Positions 43,056-49,336 of a DNA stretch of 49,336 bases are shown here, in pieces. Both the position numbers and the translations under genes were made by a program. The notes beneath the pieces were generated by a model. That model had not been told where the DNA came from and did not search any database. It saw only the letters and a program-made list of their open reading frames with translations. The DNA comes from Candolleomyces eurysporus (Eukaryota > Basidiomycota > Agaricomycetes > Agaricales > Psathyrellaceae). The stretch covers positions 1-49,336 of the forward strand of contig JANBPK010001094.1 of NCBI GenBank assembly GCA_027579435.1, written 5' to 3'. Every line of letters begins with the position of its first letter. Positions within the stretch are counted from its first letter, which is position 1.

Positions 43056-45065
43056 ATGAGAGTCCTCATCACGCCGCTCGTCACCCTGGCAGCTCTCCTT
43101 CAATCCTGTGTCGGAAGTCCCACTGCGCCTGGCGCTACCAGCCCCGGGAGGCTAGTCATCACTCTCAAGGGTGACGTCCCTCGCTCTTCGTTCTTGGCGA
43201 AGTTCACCAAGGATAACATTCGACGAGTAACATCTGAATGGGATATCATCAACGGGTTCTCCGGTAAGTCCGTCGATACTCCGAGCCTTAATGCTCGCTT
43301 CGAAAATGCTTGACCTTGAATTATTAGGTGCTTTCGATGAGGAGACCGTGTTAGCCCTACGGGGCTCCCAGGAAGTCTTGTCGATTGAAGAGGACGGTTT
43401 ATATCATGCGACTGCAATCGTGACCCAGAACAACGCGCCGTGGGGTCTGTCGAGGCTGAGTGCTCCGGAGAAGCTCAAGCAACAAACTACAAGGTGCGCG
43501 GCTCTATCCATATCCGAGTCCGTGGCTCCAGAGCGTTGAAATATTGCCCCTATTTCAGCTGGACAAACTATTCGTATACATATGACAACTCAGCTGGAAG
43601 TGGTGTCGATATCTATGTCGTAGGTAGGCTCTGGCACGGCTACTTGTACCTGGGCTAAGGTGACTGAATTGAAATGGAGACACCGGCATTCGAACCACGC
43701 ATGTGAGTGAGCTCTAATATCTCAGCGTCCTTCGCACTGACTATGGCGTAGAGTCAGTTCAGTGGGCGCGCTCGCTGGGGAGCTACGTTCGGGGGATCTC
43801 AGTGCGTACATCATCTCCCCACGCCTTGTGCAAGAGCTAAAAGCTCTTGATTTGCTGTACAGGGCTGCCGATGGCAACGGGCACGGTACACATATGGCGT
43901 GAGTTATAACTTTCCCTGTCCTGGAGATGATGCTCAGGCTTACATCGATGCCAGAGGTATCGCTGCCGGGGCCCAATTCGGCGTCGCGAAGGCATGCCTT
44001 CATCAGCTTGATTTCATCTTCTCACCATTGACACGGAATTTGAATTCCTACAGGCGGCGAATATCATTGCTGTCAAAGTATTGGGTGATGCCGGGTCGGG
44101 GACTCTGAGCGACATGTAAGTACGAACGTGATCTCTCGGCTGTGGGACTGTGGCTCATATGGCCAATAGTGTTTCTGGTCTCAACTGGGTCTCCCAGCAA
44201 AGCAAGGCATCCGGCAAACCGTCAGTCGCACTACTATCCCTTGCTGGAGGAGCCTCGGTGGCGTTAGATAACGCGGTGACCTCTGTAAGCGCTTCTCCCT
44301 CGTCGAAATGAGATGAAACCTGATTTCTTTGGCTATCAGCTGACCAATTCCGGTGTTTCCGTCGTGGTACGTATTAACTTGACAAACACCCTCTTTCACG
44401 TAGCTTTATTGATCAATCCTCCTTCTAGGTTTCAGCTGGTGATCAAAGCACCACCATATCAAGCATATCCCCAGCTCGAGTTCCATCTGTCATCTCCGTT
44501 GGCTCGACGACCATCGCTGATACCAAAGTGGCATCCTCGAACTATGGAAATGTGACTACCCATGCCCCAGGACAGTCCATTGTTAGTGCTTGGAATACGG
44601 GCGACGTGGTAGGCTGCCTGTGCCAATGAAGATCGTGGAAGTACTATTAATTCGGTGAAACAGGCTACAAATACCCTCTCAGGTACTTCAACGGTACGTT
44701 TGTCCCTTCAGTTCATTCATCAAGGCAAAGTGGCTTGCGCGAACTCATTAGCTAATCGTGATTGAATGACAGTCCGCGGCATACGTCGCTGGTATCGTCG
44801 CGTACTTTATAAGCCTCGATGGGGCTACATCTCCTGCTGCGATAACTGCCAAAGTCATAGACGACAGTCTGATCAATTACATTTCTGGAATGCGTAAGTC
44901 ATTCGTCATTTTTTGACTTGCATAATAATGATGAGGGGGCGCCCTCACCCATTGACACTCAACTTCAATGAACGGTGTTTAGCGTCAGGAACCCCCAATC
45001 GACTGGCCACAAATAGGTACGTTTGTACGTTGGGGGCAGGGAGTGCGCTACGGATTTGTATTTGA
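43056..45065 (+). CDS. Secreted subtilisin-like serine protease (peptidase S8, proteinase K type)
   Basis: Fourteen small exons fit in phase: 43056-43263, 43326-43493, 43559-43623, 43680-43702, 43752-43801, 43863-43898, 43955-43991, 44054-44115, 44170-44284, 44340-44366, 44429-44608, 44664-44693, 44773-44893 and 44983-45065. Order: signal peptide (LITPLVTLAALLQSCVGS), inhibitor I9 propeptide (RLVITLKGDV, IINGFSG), then the catalytic domain with Asp in VVDTGI, His in GHGTHMAG and Ser in GTSTSAAYVAG. The intron 43992-44053 has a GC donor. Two core positions are unusual: the oxyanion Asn of AAGN is Asp (SAGD), and the Ser-helix reads TSAAYVAG instead of MAAPHVAG. It is probably extracellular; activity is uncertain. 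The exact 3' end is tentative. Confidence 0.85.
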
Positions 45066-45493
45066 TGTGGATATGATGCTCATTTTGCTCAATTTGCTCA
45101 ATTTCGGAGAGTGAAATTCATGTACATGTACCTTCTTCTACTATCTGCCTTGATTGATCTCCCTTGACAGCTTCACAGTGAGCCAGGTTAAGTAGTTGTA
45201 GTGAGAGAGAGAGAGAAAGTTATCGGCGGATCAGTCTACTCCGCTTGCAGTCTTCCTACTCAGGGTGCCGCGTTCTTATCTCTCGTGCCGTCACACACAA
45301 CTCTTGTGTTCGAGTAAATCAGAATCAAGCCCTTTACTTTGCTCAGGGGGTGGCAGGACATCCTTCGACGTACACAAGCACCTGTCCATTCAATCGTATC
45401 AAAACTAAGAACAAAAACGAAGGAACTAAATCTAGATAGTATCCAAAGACGAAAGCAAGTCAAAGGGAACCACAAGATTTAAACTGTCACATT
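45066..45493. other. Convergent 3' intergenic region
   Basis: Lies between the protease and peroxidase stops. It holds a short GA microsatellite (about 45203-45217). No gene seen. Confidence 0.6.
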
Positions 45494-46912
45494 CTACGAA
45501 TGTCCATACGGGAACAACTCCGTCGTGCACCCCAACGCACCCTGAGCTCCAATGTACAAATAACGCAAGTTCTTGATCAAGTTCTTCCTCAACAGACCGG
45601 TGGGGTTGGGGTAAAACTCCTGAACCTGAGCTACTACACTCTCGTACGCCCGACAAACGTTATTGAAGTCCGCTGACGTAGGATCCAAAACATAATTGTT
45701 GACCTTCCCATCGGCATTCCCGCCTGGCATAACAGGGTGGGCCAAGAAAACTTTATCGGTCCCTTCGTTCGCAACGGGCTTAGCGGCCCTGTAAAAGTCA
45801 CGAGGGAACTTCCCGAATTTGAAGAACGAGCGCGCATCGGGGATGGAGAGTTTACCGTCGGTGCGACGCCCGTCGACGAAGAAGTTGATGGGGAGAGCGG
45901 AGATGCTGTATGCAACGATGTATCCGATGTTTTTCAACGTGAAGTTGGGGTTGGTGGAGATGGAGTCCTGGATTAGGGAGTAGCGGAGCTCTCCGGCGAC
46001 CGTGATGTCGTAGGAGCCGCCGCCGTACTTGTTGCTGAAGTCGACGAACTAGATTCGACAATACATATGTCTGTTAGTACTCTGCGATTGAGGGCTGGGG
46101 ATGAGCACAACTACTGACCTTGTTGAACAACGTTTGGTTGAAGTTGTGGTTGTCACCAAAGAAAGCGTCCCCGCGAGTCAGGCTGGCATCGCCTGTCAGT
46201 GAATACGGTAATTAATCATGTGTCCTTGAGCCATGGAATCGGTACACACCCTCAAATGTTCCATGCACGTTGAGCCCTCCGGCTTCAGCGGGAGGTGGAG
46301 GACTAGGTCCAGTCCTCTTGGTCTTAAGCCCGATGCTGAGCAGATCAGTCTCCAGATTGCCATCCAAAAGATGCCCAATGTATGTCAAGAGTATCGCAAA
46401 CTTGTTGTTCGCATTGAGTCCTGTAAGTAATTGCATCAAACGTCGGTAAGTTTCATCATGGTGTGCGGCTTGTAGAATATAAGGGTGGATGAATCCTACC
46501 TTCCTGAACGGCAGTAACAATCTCGGAAGGACTAGCAACTCCGTTTCTCGGAAGATACTATGTGGCATTGTCTTAGTGAGCGTGAAGGATATCGAGTAGG
46601 CTGGAGACTTACACCGTGGTTCGCAAGTGTGTTTAGAGCGGGGCACGGTCCGCGAATGTCGCCTGCCTTCACCGGTTTGTAAGGATGCTGCCGATCGTTA
46701 ACCAGCTTCGTCCCCGTATACCTGGGAGGTCCGGGTGGGGTAGGCGGATTTTGGACGAGTCGGACTTTGGGATTCGGCTTATCTTTCCACCACCGAGCAG
46801 ACAGGTCTTGAAAGCCGTCGGTGACCCCACTGAAACTGGGAAATGCGAAAGACAGTGTAGCTCCGAAGGTAACCCAGAGGAGGAGTAGGGCGAGTGGTTT
46901 GGAGAGCATCAT
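45494..46912 (-). CDS. Secreted heme-thiolate peroxidase (chloroperoxidase / unspecific peroxygenase-like)
   Basis: Minus-strand exons 46912-46613, 46557-46500, 46420-46250, 46192-46119 and 46048-45494 give 385 residues in consistent phase. A signal peptide (MMLSKPLALLLLWVTFGATL) comes first. GPCPALNTLANHGYLPRNG carries the proximal Cys that binds heme iron. The distal region reads HGTFEGDASLTRGDAFFGDN, so the acid-base site is E-G-D rather than the E-H-D of classical peroxygenases; the Glu is kept. The C-terminal part (PVMPGGNADGKVNNYVL and on) is typical of the longer fungal family. Such enzymes use peroxide to oxyfunctionalise or halogenate organic compounds outside the cell. It converges on the protease gene. 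Confidence 0.88.
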
Positions 46913-47010
46913 CCTTGGTGGAGCCTAGCGTGAGGTGGTGCTGAAAAGGAAAGGAAAGTAGGTAGGAGGATGGAAAAAAATCTATGGACAATTTCTTGGG
47001 GCCACCCAGT

Positions 47011-47017
47011 TTTTATA
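47011..47017 (-). promoter_or_regulatory. TATA box of the peroxidase gene
   Basis: TATAAAA on the minus strand, about 100 bases upstream of the ATG at 46912. Confidence 0.55.
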
Positions 47018-48403
47018 CTTCACGCACTCATGATATTCGTCAACTAAGCAGGGAAGAAGTTAGTAAGTAAGGCTCTGTGAACAGAAATCGTCCCTGAGTT
47101 GTCTGGTCATACCCGCGCACGCCGATTGGTCTCTTCCGTTCTGCCTACCAAAAACGTATACTAGTACTGGTTTACTGATCGACGCATGCAGTATTGTTAT
47201 GCGATGATGACCTTGCAACCCGAAACTGTAGAGCCGCCGAGAAAAGGGGCACTACACCTGCCTTTTATGGGGGTACATGTTCGGCATGGTTGTCAGTTTC
47301 GTACGACGGGCGCTCTTGACCCTGCTACTTACGGATCGTCATAGGTCGATCAACGGTAGTAGCCGACTTTGGTTTATTCAATGTTCAATGTTCAATGTGT
47401 CGAGTTATTTGAGAGTTCGGCTGAGTATGCCAGGTAACCAACTCGTTGTGCATAACGTCGCCATCTGCAACGATAGGGTGTGTTTGTGAGCGGTGTGGCA
47501 CGGATGTTTTAGCAAACTGACACATTATACATTATGAGCGGCGTGGAGTCGCACCCAAGTATGCTGCTTACCCGTAACCTTATCACTATGTCATGGTACA
47601 TGCTTGCTCAAGCGATTCTGCGTCGGTAGTAACTGACAGCAGCTGGATAGAGTTCAAAGTGGGTTACTTATCCGACCCCTTGAAGTTTCTCCGAACGAGA
47701 GCGAAACACCTAACATCGCCCTAGAGCAAAAGTGATCCATCTGATGTCACAAAATCCGATTGTAGAAGCGAATGAAGTATGTAACTAAGAACGTTCGTGA
47801 GTCCTCTGCCCTCGGAGACAGCTCTCTTCCGCCCCCGAATTGAGCGGCAAAGACGCTGAATTATGGAGGAGATTAAAAACCCCAAAAAAGCTGACGGCAG
47901 AAGGAAGGCTAAGCCTGTCCAGACCAGATCGATACCCGCAGATGGCTCGTACTAGCACTGGCACCACTGCCTACACACGCAATGCAATGCTCCATTAGTA
48001 TTCCGCAGTAATAACGTATTGATCGTAGGTTCCTATGTGAAGTGTTATTTATATCCACGGACCTACCAAGGGATGCACGCCCAATCATGAACCTTGTTTT
48101 TGTCAAACCTAGGCCTCCTTCTGAGAGAATGTATATGAGAAGGAGGCCGGAAACACCGAGCCAATGAGTCCATATGAGTGAGTGTGCTACAGTGATAGGT
48201 AGGCCGGTTGATAAGTAGGTCAAGGTTCCATCATCCCATGTGAATCTTGGAAGAACGTTGTTGCGGGTCAGACAACTCGGGGCGTTCTGCTTGAGTCTGG
48301 CGATCATATTTCCTCCAACATTTCTCAGATCTATAACATAGTAGCTCTGTTGAGCATTCACCTACTCTTCGATCTTGGGCGGAGGCGTGCCCATACTCTA
48401 CAG

Positions 48404-48417
48404 TTGAATCTCCGCTC
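48404..48417 (+). promoter_or_regulatory. 14-bp motif conserved upstream of both F-box paralogs (right copy)
   Basis: TTGAATCTCCGCTC, identical to 42326-42339 on the other strand and at a similar distance from the ATG. Confidence 0.6.
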
Positions 48418-48473
48418 AAATTGTGGGCGTCGAATTCAATCGATGAGAGGCGCTTGACACAAAACCATTAGCC

Positions 48474-49336
48474 ATGCTCCCTGACCTCCCACTCGAACTC
48501 TGGCACCGTATCATTGGGCATGCGTGCACCTGCAATGACGACGGCGACAGTCGTTTCAACTGCTCCACACCGCTTGTTCTCTCTCGCACATGTCGCGAGC
48601 TGCGACGAGTATCCCGATACTATCGATACCACGAGGTGACCATTCGGGGCTGGGAGCGCCTTTTAGCATTCGAGGAGGAGTTTTTTTCGAATAGAGGGAG
48701 CTCAGCAAAACAAGAAGACGATCATAGCAATGGAGAGACCGTACTGCATGATTGCAGCGAAGCTAGCACCGAGGTGGAGCCCCATGGCGGTGTTGTACAC
48801 TTGAATGTCCGGATTCGAGAGCTCTGGGGTGTGGTTTATCCGAATGCGCATTTGGGTGGCAACGATGACGGGTCGGAGACCAGTGATGATAGCTCGTACG
48901 CTCCGAGTTCGAATAGTAGTGATGGTGAGGAAGATGGCCTTGGAGGAGTTGTTGAAGGGGACAAAGAAGGCCCAGGCGGGGATTCCGAGGCAGACGAAGG
49001 AAATGGCGGTGTTGATAAAGACGATGAAGAGGCAGACCTGATGGAAGACCATGCTCTGGAGTTTTCCGACATTTCCGACTCGGAATATCGCGAAGTCGCA
49101 GAAGAGCAAGCAGCACTCGCAGAGGAGGGAACTGTGCAAAGCTTGTTCGACAGCAGCACAGACGGCGCGCAAGACCTTTCCTACCTACTGGCAGGAAGAC
49201 CCCCTCCACTCGCCCGCCTCGAGTACCGCGTGTATTCGTCTCTTCGACGCGTCTTGGAGGCCTGTGCGCCGACGCTGGAGGTCTTTGTCCTGTCCTGGAG
49301 ACCCATAAGCACGTTCTTCATTGAAGCCGTGTTCCC
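48474..49336 (+). CDS. F-box protein with acidic region, paralog of 40908-42260 (3' cut by window edge)
   Basis: The frame from the ATG at 48474 stays open to the last base, 287 complete codons. The N-terminus MLPDLPLELWHRIIGHAC is an F-box, with LVLSRTCRELRRVSRYYRY next, aligned residue by residue with the inverted paralog. The acidic middle has its own spacing (DDGSETSDDSSYAPSSNSSD), and then ARLEYRVYSSLRRVLEACAP matches ARLEFRVYSALRRLLEACSP. It continues through the place where the paralog has its N (LFDSSTDGAQDLSYLLAGRP), which shows the paralog's true frame. The remaining third should lie beyond the window. Confidence 0.85.
   Translation, partial: MLPDLPLELWHRIIGHACTCNDDGDSRFNCSTPLVLSRTCRELRRVSRYYRYHEVTIRGWERLLAFEEEFFSNRGSSAKQEDDHSNGETVLHDCSEASTEVEPHGGVVHLNVRIRELWGVVYPNAHLGGNDDGSETSDDSSYAPSSNSSDGEEDGLGGVVEGDKEGPGGDSEADEGNGGVDKDDEEADLMEDHALEFSDISDSEYREVAEEQAALAEEGTVQSLFDSSTDGAQDLSYLLAGRPPPLARLEYRVYSSLRRVLEACAPTLEVFVLSWRPISTFFIEAVF

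Larger units (their letters stand above)
46913..48473. other. 1.5 kb intergenic region without a recognisable gene
   Basis: This is the upstream region of the peroxidase and of the right-hand F-box gene. A minus-strand frame at 47909-48361 (150 codons) has a hydrophobic stretch (GLPITVAHSLIWTHWLGVSG) but no family match or splice support. Other frames are short. Confidence 0.4.

Noticed and set aside
43681..43710. tRNA T-loop-like GGTTCGAATGCC on the minus strand
   Set aside because: It lies within an exon of the protease and no cloverleaf can be built around it.
48702..49209. Minus-strand frames of 148-156 codons at the right edge, including hydrophobic ones
   Set aside because: They overlap an F-box gene on the plus strand that aligns to its paralog over the whole length.

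Overview
The window looks like nuclear DNA of an agaricomycete (mushroom-forming basidiomycete). Genes lie close together on both strands and are cut by short introns, mostly 50-70 nt, with GT-AG ends. The gene families fit such a genome: F-box-like leucine-rich proteins in several copies, an SRPK-type kinase relic, a Crinkler-type header joined to a kinase, a TET/JBP-type dioxygenase, a subtilisin-like protease and a heme-thiolate peroxidase. No rRNA, tRNA or CRISPR was seen. All gene models were built by hand from splice signals and reading-frame continuity.

Left part (1-19 kb): three related F-box-like proteins (the first cut by the window edge, the second carrying a one-base frameshift) surround a decayed SRPK-like kinase. 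Then come a bidirectional promoter with an HGGG-type alpha/beta hydrolase, and housekeeping genes: the tRNA m1A58 methyltransferase catalytic subunit Trm61, the methionine-salvage dehydratase Mde1, a mucin-like single-pass membrane protein with a tandem splice-donor repeat, an Atg14-type autophagy subunit whose 3' end is lost at an N, and a small coiled-coil protein.

Middle part (19.4-39.1 kb): an accessory, transposon-rich block. It holds an inverted-repeat element, a HECT-like E3 ligase gene converging on a large TET/JBP-type 2-oxoglutarate dioxygenase gene, a Crinkler-kinase, an F-box-like protein, an integrase-core (DDE) gene next to an unknown secreted-like protein, and a nested transposon pair. 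In that pair a 643-bp hAT-like MITE with a perfect 8-bp target duplication sits inside one arm of a larger inverted-repeat element, whose other arm keeps the empty site.

Right part (39-49 kb): an MFS transporter truncated at an N beside the nested transposons. Next is an F-box gene with a very acidic middle; its paralog lies in opposite orientation at the right edge and runs off the window. Between the two sit a secreted subtilisin (S8) and a secreted heme-thiolate peroxidase, convergently transcribed.

Sequence quality matters here. Eight single N bases occur, and at least five lie exactly where a gene changes reading frame or ends, so several apparent breaks are probably assembly artefacts.
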